Source: Vulcanimicrobiota bacterium
Lineage (GTDB): Bacteria; Vulcanimicrobiota; Xenobia; Xenobiales; JADMJV01
Direction: 5' to 3'
DNA length: 54,963 nucleotides
NCBI GenBank assembly: GCA_017307785.1
Contig: JAFKGI010000048.1
Location: 1 to 54,963 of the forward strand
Part shown: piece after piece, positions 1-6,649 of the stretch
Layout: each line of letters begins with the position of its first letter
How positions within the stretch are numbered: the stretch's first letter is position 1
Position numbers and translations under genes: made by a program
Notes under the pieces: generated by a model
Seen by the model: the letters and a program-made list of their open reading frames with translations, nothing else
The model's database searches: none
Told to the model about the DNA's origin: nothing

Positions 1-40
1 TAGAACTGGTTACCAACGAGATTGCATTCGCTTCTAATAT

Positions 41-60
41 CTTCTTCAGTTGTCAAAGAT
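41..60 (-). promoter_or_regulatory. boxA-like antitermination site of an rRNA leader
   Basis: On the minus strand this reads ATCTTTGACAACTGAAGAAG. It closely resembles the conserved rRNA leader/spacer box (CTCTTTGA-CAACTGAA type) bound by Nus factors. It lies about 50 bases downstream of the predicted start at about 112. A CACCG/CGGTG hairpin (94-107) and a GGAGT/ACTCC stem (61-83) lie between. The rRNA gene itself would be outside the window. Confidence 0.5.
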
Positions 61-118
61 GGAGTTTGCTTAGTTGCTACTCCGTTTGCCGCTCACCGTT
101 CTCGGTGGGGCGAGGCGT

Positions 119-147
119 AATTTAGCATGGCGGTCCAGGGCTGTCAA
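119..147 (-). promoter_or_regulatory. Strong sigma70-type promoter, probably of an rRNA operon
   Basis: Read on the minus strand, TTGACA (147-142) is followed by a 17-base spacer and TAAATT (124-119), and the -10 box is extended by TGC. An A/T-rich stretch at about 161-178, upstream of the -35 box, could act as an UP element. Transcription would start near 112 and run off the left edge, through the boxA-like site at 41-60. No protein gene lies in that direction inside the window, so an rRNA operon is the inferred target. Confidence 0.6.
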
Positions 148-243
148 CCAGTTTGTGGGGTCGTTTTAATACTTTTTCTGGAGCAGTCCCGTTGTTAAAG
201 ACTCGGGTACGATTTGTTTACATCCGCAACGGCTCAGCAACAT

Positions 244-313
244 CTGACCGGGAGACAAACCCTACGGGTGGCAACTAGGGTAGTAGTAAGAACTGACCGG
301 GGGGACTACTAAG
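244..313 (+). ncRNA. Structured 5' leader of the zinc-finger gene (unidentified)
   Basis: Two perfect 6-bp stems stand in tandem just before the start codon at 314: ACCCTA (259-264) with TAGGGT (276-281), then AGTAGT (282-287) with ACTACT (305-310). A 9-base direct repeat, CTGACCGGG, occurs at 244-252 and 293-301. The second copy and the G-run that could serve as ribosome binding site (299-304) lie in the loop of hairpin 2, so folding could control translation. I compared it from memory with c-di-GMP, cobalamin, SAM, TPP and glycine riboswitches and found no match. The rest of 1-313 holds the minus-strand promoter and boxA described separately; I see no other gene there. Confidence 0.4.
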
Positions 314-583
314 ATGACGAAGACCTGCAGCTGCGGCGCCCACTTCTCACTTCATGTAGAACTGGCCGTACATCGCCAGAAAACAGGACACGCGGCCTTC
401 CAGCTTCCCGAAGTGCGCCTGTCGGCACCGTCGGTCGCTAAGAAGCCCGCGCGTCCATGGAAGAGAACTCTATTGGCCGGAGCCACCGTGCTCTCGCTGG
501 TCGGTCTGTCGGCCGGCGCCAGTATGGGCATTCGCACCTACACCAGCTGGACCCAAACCGCCAACGTTTTGCTCCTGCCCTGA
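314..583 (+). CDS. Small membrane protein with N-terminal C2H2-like zinc finger
   Basis: This is an 89-residue protein. Its N-terminus shows C5-x-C7-x3-F11-x5-L17-x2-H20-x5-H26, which is the classical C2H2 finger spacing (F, L and two His in place) except that the cysteines are separated by one residue instead of two. A basic stretch (KKPARPWKR, about 43-51) is followed by one hydrophobic segment (about 52-72), suggesting a cytoplasmic finger anchored by a single membrane helix. The start has a G-run 9 bases upstream inside a hairpin loop. The gene ends 7 bases before the convergent gene at 591. The function is unknown; zinc binding is inferred from spacing only. Confidence 0.6.
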   Translation: MTKTCSCGAHFSLHVELAVHRQKTGHAAFQLPEVRLSAPSVAKKPARPWKRTLLAGATVLSLVGLSAGASMGIRTYTSWTQTANVLLLP

Positions 584-590
584 TAGAGTC

Positions 591-917
591 TTATAGCTTG
601 TAGGCCGCCGTCCGATTGCTGGGCGAGGCGATATCGCGGTTACCCGGAGCATAGCCGAGCTTTTCGAATCGGCCCTCGTTCAACTGGATCACGTCACGCC
701 AGCCATCTTTCCAGCGCATCACCAGGCGTCCCTCGACCCACTTCCAGTGGCCCTTCTCTCCATTTTCCCAATCGCTGCGCGCGCTGTGGTTCTTGTAGAG
801 AGTCACGATAATCGGAGTTCCGTCGGTGTGGTACATGCGCCAACGCCCTTCGGCAGCGAAGGGGTCGGCGAAGCAGGCCGAAGCCAGGCAAATCAACAAA
901 AGAAGTCTCTTAATCAT
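591..917 (-). CDS. Small secreted protein, unknown function
   Basis: This 108-residue protein has a clear Sec signal peptide (MIKRLLLLICLASACFA, cleavage about residue 17). The mature part of about 90 residues is rich in Trp, Arg and Gly and alternates in a way typical of small beta-sandwich or lipocalin-like domains (WRMYHTDG, WKWVEGRLVMRW). I do not recognise a family. It lies 27 bases downstream of the ArsR-type regulator on the same strand and may be cotranscribed with it. No good ribosome binding site is visible. Confidence 0.65.
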   Translation of the reverse strand: MIKRLLLLICLASACFADPFAAEGRWRMYHTDGTPIIVTLYKNHSARSDWENGEKGHWKWVEGRLVMRWKDGWRDVIQLNEGRFEKLGYAPGNRDIASPSNRTAAYKL

Positions 918-944
918 GAAGTGCCGGTTCGGTTCGAAAACAAC

Positions 945-1295
945 TCAGCCCTCCTTGAGGGCGGTCACCTGATGGAGAGCCGCCACCACTTCTCCTAAGC
1001 GCTGGCTCTCTTGTTGGATGAAGGTCATTCCTTCCAGCAGCCAGCGGCCCAGGCCCACTTGCTCCAGATGATAGAAGACGCGCCGACCTTCTTTACGCTC
1101 ACGCACGATGTGGTGGCTTTTCAGAAGACCGAGGTGTTGGCTCAGTCGAGAGGGGGAGATTCCCAAAGCCTCTCGCAGCGCGCTCACCTCTTGTTCTCCA
1201 TCCTGGAGTTCCAAGGCGATGCGCACGCGGTCGGGGTGGGAGAGAGCGGATAAAAAATTGGCCATTTCTTCGGCCACAACTTTACGATACGACAT
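945..1295 (-). CDS. ArsR-family winged-helix transcription regulator
   Basis: A 116-residue protein with the typical ArsR/SmtB layout: an N-terminal helix, then LSHPDRVRIALELQDGE, the recognition helix region (SPSRLSQHLGLLKSHHIV) and the beta-wing (RERKEGRRVFYHL). It contains no cysteine, so classical metal-thiolate sensing is unlikely; it may respond to another ligand or to redox through other residues. It is divergent from the DUF4013 membrane protein gene (113-bp shared upstream region) and is followed by the small secreted protein at 591. Autoregulation and control of either neighbour are plausible but not shown. Confidence 0.85.
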   Translation of the reverse strand: MSYRKVVAEEMANFLSALSHPDRVRIALELQDGEQEVSALREALGISPSRLSQHLGLLKSHHIVRERKEGRRVFYHLEQVGLGRWLLEGMTFIQQESQRLGEVVAALHQVTALKEG

Positions 1296-1391
1296 CTTGG
1301 GAGATTCGACCTTACTCCGTCTTCCCTGGCGCTTTGAGACTTTCTGAACATCGCAAGCCCGAAACGAACCTCGCGGGAATCCTCAGAGCCC

Positions 1392-1406
1392 GGTGGAATA
1401 TCCACC
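1392..1406 (+). promoter_or_regulatory. Hairpin covering the ribosome binding site of the DUF4013 gene
   Basis: GGTGGA (1392-1397) and TCCACC (1401-1406) form a perfect 6-bp stem with a 3-base loop, ending 2 bases before the ATG at 1409. GGTGGA is also the only Shine-Dalgarno-like sequence for that start, so the hairpin would hide it. Confidence 0.35.
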
Positions 1407-1408
1407 CC

Positions 1409-2209
1409 ATGGGACGTCGCATCTTCCGGATCAACCTGTTACAAGGGTTTCTCTATCCCACCACCGGACTCAAGCGCCTGCTGGCCGCCTGGCTGGTCCT
1501 GCCGGTAAGCCTGGCGGTGCTGGTGCCTCCCATCCTTCTCGGACTGGGACTCAAGACCAGCACCTCCATCCAGGGAATCCCCCTGACCCTCACCATCCTG
1601 GCCGTCTGCATCCTGGTCGGCTCCCTGCCTTTCACCTGCCTGGCCGGCTATCTGCTGCGCTGCCGCAAGCAAGTCATGCATGGCAACCCTGAATTGCCCG
1701 GTTGGACCGGTCTCCGCTCCTTGATGAGGGACGGAGGCGGCATGGACATGCTGGGCATCTGGTTCGCCACTCCCGCACTCTGTCTGGTCGCCTTCGCCCT
1801 GACCAGCCTGGCCGGCACCATCAGCAACTTCAGCAGTCACCATACCTGGGGAGCCTTCTTCTTCGCCCTGCTCGGGTCAGGCGCCGGTCTGTTCTGTCTC
1901 TTCCTTGCCCTGGTCTACTGGATCTTCGTTTTGCTCGTCTCCCCTATGGCCACGCTCAGACTGGCACTGGGCGCCACTCCTTTTCAGGCCGTCAGCTTGA
2001 GGGGAATCCTGCAGGACATTGGCCGCGGATTTGGCGACTATCTGGTCTGTTGTGTGGTGGTCTGGGGCGTAAGCGTGCTCTTCCAGATGGCTCAGGCGGC
2101 ATTCTGGCCCCTGGTGCTGGTTACGTTCCCCGCCCAGGTCTATCTTCAGCTGGTCTGGGCCAACTTGCTCGGACAGTACGCCACAGCCTACCTTCCCGAC
2201 AGGCTCTAA
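1409..2209 (+). CDS. DUF4013-type multi-pass membrane protein
   Basis: A 266-residue integral membrane protein with about six hydrophobic segments. The pattern GYLLRCRKQVMHG-x-PELPGW followed by LMRDGGGMDMLG and a further membrane helix matches what I know of the DUF4013 family, whose function is unknown. The frame is open from 1334, but I chose the ATG at 1409 because GGTGGA precedes it and the membrane part starts there. The gene is 25 bases upstream of ligA on the same strand, suggesting cotranscription. Confidence 0.75.
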   Translation: MGRRIFRINLLQGFLYPTTGLKRLLAAWLVLPVSLAVLVPPILLGLGLKTSTSIQGIPLTLTILAVCILVGSLPFTCLAGYLLRCRKQVMHGNPELPGWTGLRSLMRDGGGMDMLGIWFATPALCLVAFALTSLAGTISNFSSHHTWGAFFFALLGSGAGLFCLFLALVYWIFVLLVSPMATLRLALGATPFQAVSLRGILQDIGRGFGDYLVCCVVVWGVSVLFQMAQAAFWPLVLVTFPAQVYLQLVWANLLGQYATAYLPDRL

Positions 2210-2212
2210 AAC

Positions 2213-2231
2213 GGCGGCGCACGAAGCCGCC
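2213..2231 (+). promoter_or_regulatory. Hairpin directly before the ligA start
   Basis: GGCGGC (2213-2218) pairs perfectly with GCCGCC (2226-2231) across a 7-base loop, ending 3 bases before the ligA ATG. No Shine-Dalgarno sequence is visible between this stem and the start. It may be a translational control element or a weak terminator for the upstream gene; no T-run follows. Confidence 0.3.
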
Positions 2232-2234
2232 CTT

Positions 2235-4283
2235 ATGACCATTCAGGACCCCGCGCAGCGCGTCGAAGAACTCCGCGCTCAAATCGCTTACCACAATCAG
2301 CTCTACCATCAGCAGGATCAGCCGGAGATTTCCGATGCCGAGTACGACGAGCTGGTTCGAGAGCTCAAGCAACTGGAGCTGGACCACCCCGATCTCGTCA
2401 GCCCGGACTCCCCCACTCAGCAAGTGGGCTTCACCCCCTCGGACCTGTTCACTCCCGTCCAACATCTTACGCCCATGATGTCCCTGGACAATGCCACCAG
2501 TTTCGAGGAGCTGGCCGCCTGGGGCAAGCGCATGGAGCGCTACATCGACAACAACGTCGAGTATGCGTGCGAGCTCAAGATGGACGGGTTGGCCCTGTCG
2601 CTGGTCTATGAGAACGGCAAACTGGTGAGGGCCGCCACCCGCGGCGACGGTCGCGTGGGCGAAGACATCACCCTCAACGTCATGCAGATCAAGGCCGTGC
2701 CCCATACCTTGAAGACTTCAGAGAAACTGGTGGAGGCGCGCGGCGAGATCTACATGCCGGTCAGCTCTTTCAAGGCGATCAACGAAGAACAACTGGAGAA
2801 AGGCGAGCGCATCTTCGCCAACCCTCGCAACGCCGCTGCCGGTTCGTTGCGCCAGAAAGACCCGCAAATCACGGCCAGCCGTAATCTAGCCTTTTTTTCC
2901 TACCAGCTGGCCGCCGGTCCGAACGATTTCAGCAAACACCAGCAAACGCTGGATTTCCTCAAGGAACAGGGTCTGCCGGTCAATCCCACCAGCAAGGTGC
3001 TGAACAGCCTGGAAGAGGTCTATGAGTTCTGCCAGTACTGGCAGAACAACCGCCACTCCAACGATTATGAGATCGACGGGGTAGTGGTGAAAGTAAACGA
3101 CCTGGCTCAGCGCCAGGAACTCGGCTTCACCAGTAAGGCCCCGCGCTGGGCGGTGGCCTTCAAGTTCCCGCCCGAGGAGCGCAACACGCTGCTCAAAGAC
3201 ATCATGGTTTCCATCGGCCGTTCCGGCAAAGCCACGCCCTTCGCCGTGCTGGAGCCGGTCTTCGTGGGCGGCAGCACGGTCCGCCTGGCCACGCTCCATA
3301 ACCAGGACCAGGTCAACTTGAAGGATGTCAGACCGGGGGACACGGTCATCGTGCGCAAAGCCGGCGACGTCATCCCGGAAGTGGTTGGCCCGGTTCTCAG
3401 CAAGCGACCGGAAGGACTGCCCGCCTGGGAATTCCCCAAGCATTGTCCCGAATGCAACGCCGACCTGGTGCGCAGCGAAGGGGAGAGTGACACCTTCTGC
3501 ACCAGCGCCGAGTGCCCCAAGCAATTAGAACAGCGCATCGTCCATTTCGCCAGTCGTGGCTGCATGGACATCGAGAACATGGGGGAACGCACGGTTCAAC
3601 TGTTTCTGCAGCTCGAGCTCTTGAAGGACATCGGCGGCATCTATACGCTGGACTACGACAAGATCAGAGCGATCGAGGGGTTCGGAGAAATTTCGGTCAC
3701 CAACCTCAAAAACGGCATCGAAACTTCCAAGCAACGCCCCCTCTCCAACCTGCTGAGCGGTCTGGGCATACGCCATCTGGGAGCGACCGGAGCGCGTGTG
3801 TTGGCCAAAGGCATGAATCATCTGGACAACATCTTGAAGGCCAGCGCTGAAGAAATCGCGGCCGTCGAGGGCATCGGCACGGTCATCGCCAACAGCGTCT
3901 ATGAGTTCTTCCAGCAGGAGGAAAATCGTGAGCTCATGGCTCGATTACGCCAGGCCGGGGTCAACTTCGAAGGTCCCAAAGCCTCCACTTTGCCGCAAAA
4001 CCTGGTGGGCATGTCGGTGGTGGTGACGGGCACACTGGAAAACTTCTCGCGCGAGGGTGCTGAAGAGGCCATCAAAGAGCGCGGAGGCAAGTCGCCGGGC
4101 AGCGTTTCCAAGAAGACCAACGCGGTCGTGCTGGGCGAGGGCCCGGGTGCGGCTAAAATCACCAAGGCGCGCGAGCTGAAAATCCCTATCTTGAACGAGG
4201 CCCAGTTTCAGCAGCTGCTGGAAACCGGGGAGATTCCTGAAGTGCCGCTAACCGGTGATGCTGAAGGTGCAGTGGTCGGGTAA
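2235..4283 (+). CDS. ligA: NAD+-dependent DNA ligase LigA
   Basis: A complete 682-residue ligase that seals nicks in duplex DNA during replication and repair, using NAD+ as AMP donor. The order of domains is Ia (YHNQLYHQQDQPEISDAEYD, about 19-38), the adenylation domain with nucleophile K115 in KMDG and the following RGDGRVGED, an OB fold, a four-cysteine zinc finger (CPEC at about 398, then FCTSAECP), tandem helix-hairpin-helix, and a C-terminal BRCT domain (about 595-670, LVGMSVVVTGTL). The length is normal for the family. Its 3' end overlaps the small convergent gene at 4248 by 36 bases, and a terminator hairpin follows at 4289. Confidence 0.98.
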   Translation: MTIQDPAQRVEELRAQIAYHNQLYHQQDQPEISDAEYDELVRELKQLELDHPDLVSPDSPTQQVGFTPSDLFTPVQHLTPMMSLDNATSFEELAAWGKRMERYIDNNVEYACELKMDGLALSLVYENGKLVRAATRGDGRVGEDITLNVMQIKAVPHTLKTSEKLVEARGEIYMPVSSFKAINEEQLEKGERIFANPRNAAAGSLRQKDPQITASRNLAFFSYQLAAGPNDFSKHQQTLDFLKEQGLPVNPTSKVLNSLEEVYEFCQYWQNNRHSNDYEIDGVVVKVNDLAQRQELGFTSKAPRWAVAFKFPPEERNTLLKDIMVSIGRSGKATPFAVLEPVFVGGSTVRLATLHNQDQVNLKDVRPGDTVIVRKAGDVIPEVVGPVLSKRPEGLPAWEFPKHCPECNADLVRSEGESDTFCTSAECPKQLEQRIVHFASRGCMDIENMGERTVQLFLQLELLKDIGGIYTLDYDKIRAIEGFGEISVTNLKNGIETSKQRPLSNLLSGLGIRHLGATGARVLAKGMNHLDNILKASAEEIAAVEGIGTVIANSVYEFFQQEENRELMARLRQAGVNFEGPKASTLPQNLVGMSVVVTGTLENFSREGAEEAIKERGGKSPGSVSKKTNAVVLGEGPGAAKITKARELKIPILNEAQFQQLLETGEIPEVPLTGDAEGAVVG

Positions 4284-4481
4284 CACGACGGGACGCTGAA
4301 AACGGAGCATCCCGCCTTTTTCCTCAAAATACGAGCACTGCCGGCCGGACGTGGCCAGCACTTCGACACTGGGCAGTTGGCGGGTCTTGAAACCGAATTT
4401 CTTACAGCCCAGCGGGGTGTTGTTATCCCAGGTCACCTGAAAGTGTTCGCACTGTCTGCAGTTGGGCGCGTACTCGCTCAT
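4248..4481 (-). CDS. Small conserved Cys-rich protein (CxxC-HF-VTWD family)
   Basis: A 77-residue protein with C8-x2-C11, then HFQVTWD, PLGCKKFGFK (C26), RQLPSVEV and SGRQCSYFE (C49). This order closely matches a widespread small family of unknown role, sometimes labelled uracil-DNA glycosylase in databases without evidence, whose four cysteines probably bind zinc or a cluster. I chose the ATG at 4481 because the conserved block begins there, although the frame is open to 4868. A TATGCT box lies 6 bases upstream of the ATG, so the mRNA may be leaderless. Its 3' end overlaps ligA by 36 bases and its coding region contains the ligA terminator. Confidence 0.75.
   Translation of the reverse strand: MSEYAPNCRQCEHFQVTWDNNTPLGCKKFGFKTRQLPSVEVLATSGRQCSYFEEKGGMLRFQRPVVLPDHCTFSITG
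4289..4321 (+). terminator. Intrinsic terminator of ligA
   Basis: CGGGACGCT (4289-4297) pairs with AGCATCCCG (4306-4314), 9 positions with one mismatch and an 8-base loop, followed by CC and five T (4317-4321). It starts 6 bases after the ligA stop and lies entirely inside the coding region of the opposite-strand gene 4248-4481. Confidence 0.6.
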
Positions 4482-4550
4482 ACCAACAGCATAGCGAACT
4501 GTTCTGAAAGAAAGCTGTAAACGGGTTGTTGCAAACCGCCCAAAACCTGG

Positions 4551-4575
4551 AAAGGCCGCCCGAGGGGCGGCCTTT
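4551..4575 (-). terminator. Hairpin terminator after the small secreted protein gene
   Basis: AAAGGCCGCC (4551-4560) and GGCGGCCTTT (4566-4575) form a perfect 10-bp stem with a 5-base loop. It lies 7 bases beyond the stop of the minus-strand gene 4583-4837 and before the start of gene 4248-4481, so it probably separates these two. The T-run is short. Confidence 0.55.
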
Positions 4576-4582
4576 CTCACTT

Positions 4583-4837
4583 TTAGTGTCCCGGCTTGGA
4601 AGTTTGCGAGCGCACGTCGGCCATGGCGGCCATAATGTGCGCGATAGCCTGGTCTCGTCTGGCGTTCTGTCCCTTTTCGGCCTGCAGAAGCTTCTTGGAG
4701 CGCTCCAGCAACTGCACAACCTCGCGATTGCTCGCGACGTTGGCGTTCAGGTCGGCCTTGTTCTCTTTGGCCTTGGAAGGCGGCGCCGCCAGGGCCAGGC
4801 CGCTGCACATCAGACCGATCACTAATGCGTTCCTCAT
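4583..4837 (-). CDS. Small secreted helical protein, unknown
   Basis: An 84-residue protein with a signal peptide (MRNALVIGLMCSGLALAAPP, cleavage about residue 18). The mature part is a single charged helix-rich stretch (NREVVQLLERSKKLLQAEKGQNARRDQAI) that could form a coiled coil. The ATG at 4837 is chosen because GGAG lies 9 bases upstream and the signal peptide begins there; the frame is open farther to 5176. It is divergent from the PAS protein gene at 4907 (69-bp gap). No family is recognised. Confidence 0.65.
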   Translation of the reverse strand: MRNALVIGLMCSGLALAAPPSKAKENKADLNANVASNREVVQLLERSKKLLQAEKGQNARRDQAIAHIMAAMADVRSQTSKPGH

Positions 4838-4906
4838 AACCGTAGTCTCCATATCCCCGAGACCCCACGAAGGAATTTCACGGGGACTTCGGTATCCAAA
4901 AGAATT

Positions 4907-6649
4907 ATGGAGCAATTGCTCATCGAATCCGACGAAGCCTGGGCGCTGTACGATCCCTTCGAGAAGCGCTATCGCTGGCACAACCAAAGCTTCACGCGCC
5001 AATGGGGCATGGAACCCCTTGATCCGTGGACTCTCTTTGCAATACCTCCAGGTGCCTATCATGGCACGCAAACCCATGATCTCGTAGAGATCGCCATCCG
5101 CATCCACCCCGACCGCGAGTACTACTGGGTCCACACGCGCGACCAGAACTTGCCTCTCTATCGCGCGGCTTTTCACAGCCTACCGGTCGCCCTGTCGATT
5201 ACCAAACTCGAGGGAGCCCTCTTCATCGACACCAACCAGACGGCTCGAGAGTTTTCCGGTTATCTACCGGGAGCCAGCACGATGTCGCTGTGGCGCGACA
5301 CGGCGCAGCGGGAATACTACATCCGCCATCTCCAGGCTCACGGGATGGTGCGGCAAATGCCTTTCCCTTTTTATCGACCCGATGGTCAGCCTCTGGAAAG
5401 TATCACCAGCAGCGGTCTCTTCAGCCATCGAGACCAGTCCTACCTGATCAGCACGCTGGGCAGTCCTCCACCCAACAGCAACCTGCTGCACACCAAATCC
5501 GAGCTACTGCAGCAAATTTTCGAATACGCTCCCGCCCTCATCGTGCTCAGCGACGACAGCGGTCGCATGCGCAAGGTCAACCGCTTTGTCGGCGAGGTAT
5601 CCGGCTTTACCCCCGAAGAACTCGAGGGACGCCCGTTCTATGAGCTGATCCCCGAAGAAGAACGCCAGAGAGTTCAGGACGTGGTCGAGGAGTGCTTCCA
5701 CGAGTCGCACGTGACCTACAGCGAGAACCACTGGGTCACCAGAACCGGCGAACGTAGATTGCTGCAGTGGAGCAACACGCGTCTAAATTCGGGCTTCAAC
5801 AACGAAATCGTGCACGTCGGCATCGGCCAGGACGTGACCGAACAACGTCAGGCCGAGCAAAAGTTTCGCAATCTGGTCGACAACGCTCCCGACGCCATCC
5901 TGGAAATTGAAGCAGACGGCACGGTCGCCTTCATCAACCCGGCCGCCCGCTATCTCTTCGGCAACATCCTCAAAACGCCCATCCTCAACCGGGTACACGA
6001 AGACGACTGGGCCGCCGTGGCCGAACAGATGCAGAAGCCGAGAACCGAGGTGCGCTGCCGCATGCTCCACTGCCAGGACGGATGGCGCTGGTTCGACTGC
6101 AAAGGACAGGCTGGAATCCTCATTTGCCGCGACGTGACCGCGGAACTCCAAAGCGAAGAAATGCACAAGATGCAGGCGGTGGCTTCGGTGGCCGCCAGTC
6201 TGGCCCAAAAATTCCTGGAGTTGCATGACAAACTGGACGACCAGGAAGCGATGGAAGAAGCGCGGCGGTTAGCGAAAAAGCTGCTCAAGCTAAACCAGGA
6301 AGCCCAGTCCGAACCGGAGCGGGCAACCTTGGAGGACATCATGGAAGGGGCTGTCACGCTATTGACCGCCTCGCTGAGCAAAGTGCGCGTGCAGCTGCAA
6401 CTGAACACCCGCGAAAGTTGGCTGACCAGCGGACGCACCCAGATCGAGCAAATGCTTCTCAATCTGGGGCTGAGCGCCGTTCACCCCGGCAGCGTGCTTA
6501 ACCTGAGCACTCATCCGGCTCCCGAAGGAGTGGAATTGCGCGCCAGCCTGACTCCCAATGGCAATCCGTTCGCCCCCACCCCCTTGGACGACAAAGCCGT
6601 GATTCTCCCTGGAGACCCCCTGCGCGTCTTCTTTCCGCTAGTCGGCTGA
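4907..6649 (+). CDS. Multi-PAS protein with a degenerate histidine kinase core
   Basis: A 580-residue protein without membrane segments. About four PAS-like modules are visible: 5-85 (divergent), 86-185, 197-313 (PAS plus PAC, ending in GQDVTEQRQAEQKF) and 318-412 (FRNLVDNAPDAILEIEADG). The C-terminus (415-580) follows the layout of a hybrid PAS histidine kinase, but the phospho-acceptor position reads SLAQKF (Q434) where the family has IAHDF, the N-box (QIEQMLLNLGLSAVHPG, 512-528) has lost its second Asn, and no DxGxG or GxGxG ATP loops are present before the end. It is therefore probably a non-catalytic sensor or scaffold. Its 3' end overlaps the convergent transporter gene by 12 bases. Confidence 0.8.
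   Translation: MEQLLIESDEAWALYDPFEKRYRWHNQSFTRQWGMEPLDPWTLFAIPPGAYHGTQTHDLVEIAIRIHPDREYYWVHTRDQNLPLYRAAFHSLPVALSITKLEGALFIDTNQTAREFSGYLPGASTMSLWRDTAQREYYIRHLQAHGMVRQMPFPFYRPDGQPLESITSSGLFSHRDQSYLISTLGSPPPNSNLLHTKSELLQQIFEYAPALIVLSDDSGRMRKVNRFVGEVSGFTPEELEGRPFYELIPEEERQRVQDVVEECFHESHVTYSENHWVTRTGERRLLQWSNTRLNSGFNNEIVHVGIGQDVTEQRQAEQKFRNLVDNAPDAILEIEADGTVAFINPAARYLFGNILKTPILNRVHEDDWAAVAEQMQKPRTEVRCRMLHCQDGWRWFDCKGQAGILICRDVTAELQSEEMHKMQAVASVAASLAQKFLELHDKLDDQEAMEEARRLAKKLLKLNQEAQSEPERATLEDIMEGAVTLLTASLSKVRVQLQLNTRESWLTSGRTQIEQMLLNLGLSAVHPGSVLNLSTHPAPEGVELRASLTPNGNPFAPTPLDDKAVILPGDPLRVFFPLVG

Noticed and set aside
200..313. c-di-GMP (GEMM-I) riboswitch
   Set aside because: AAACC and a G-rich strand are present, but the conserved GGGACGCAAAGCC strand and the second receptor helix are missing.
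4482..4868. N-terminal extension of the 77-residue Cys protein to 206 residues
   Set aside because: The extension crosses a terminator hairpin and another gene and is Arg/Gly-rich shadow sequence; the conserved block starts at the ATG at 4481.
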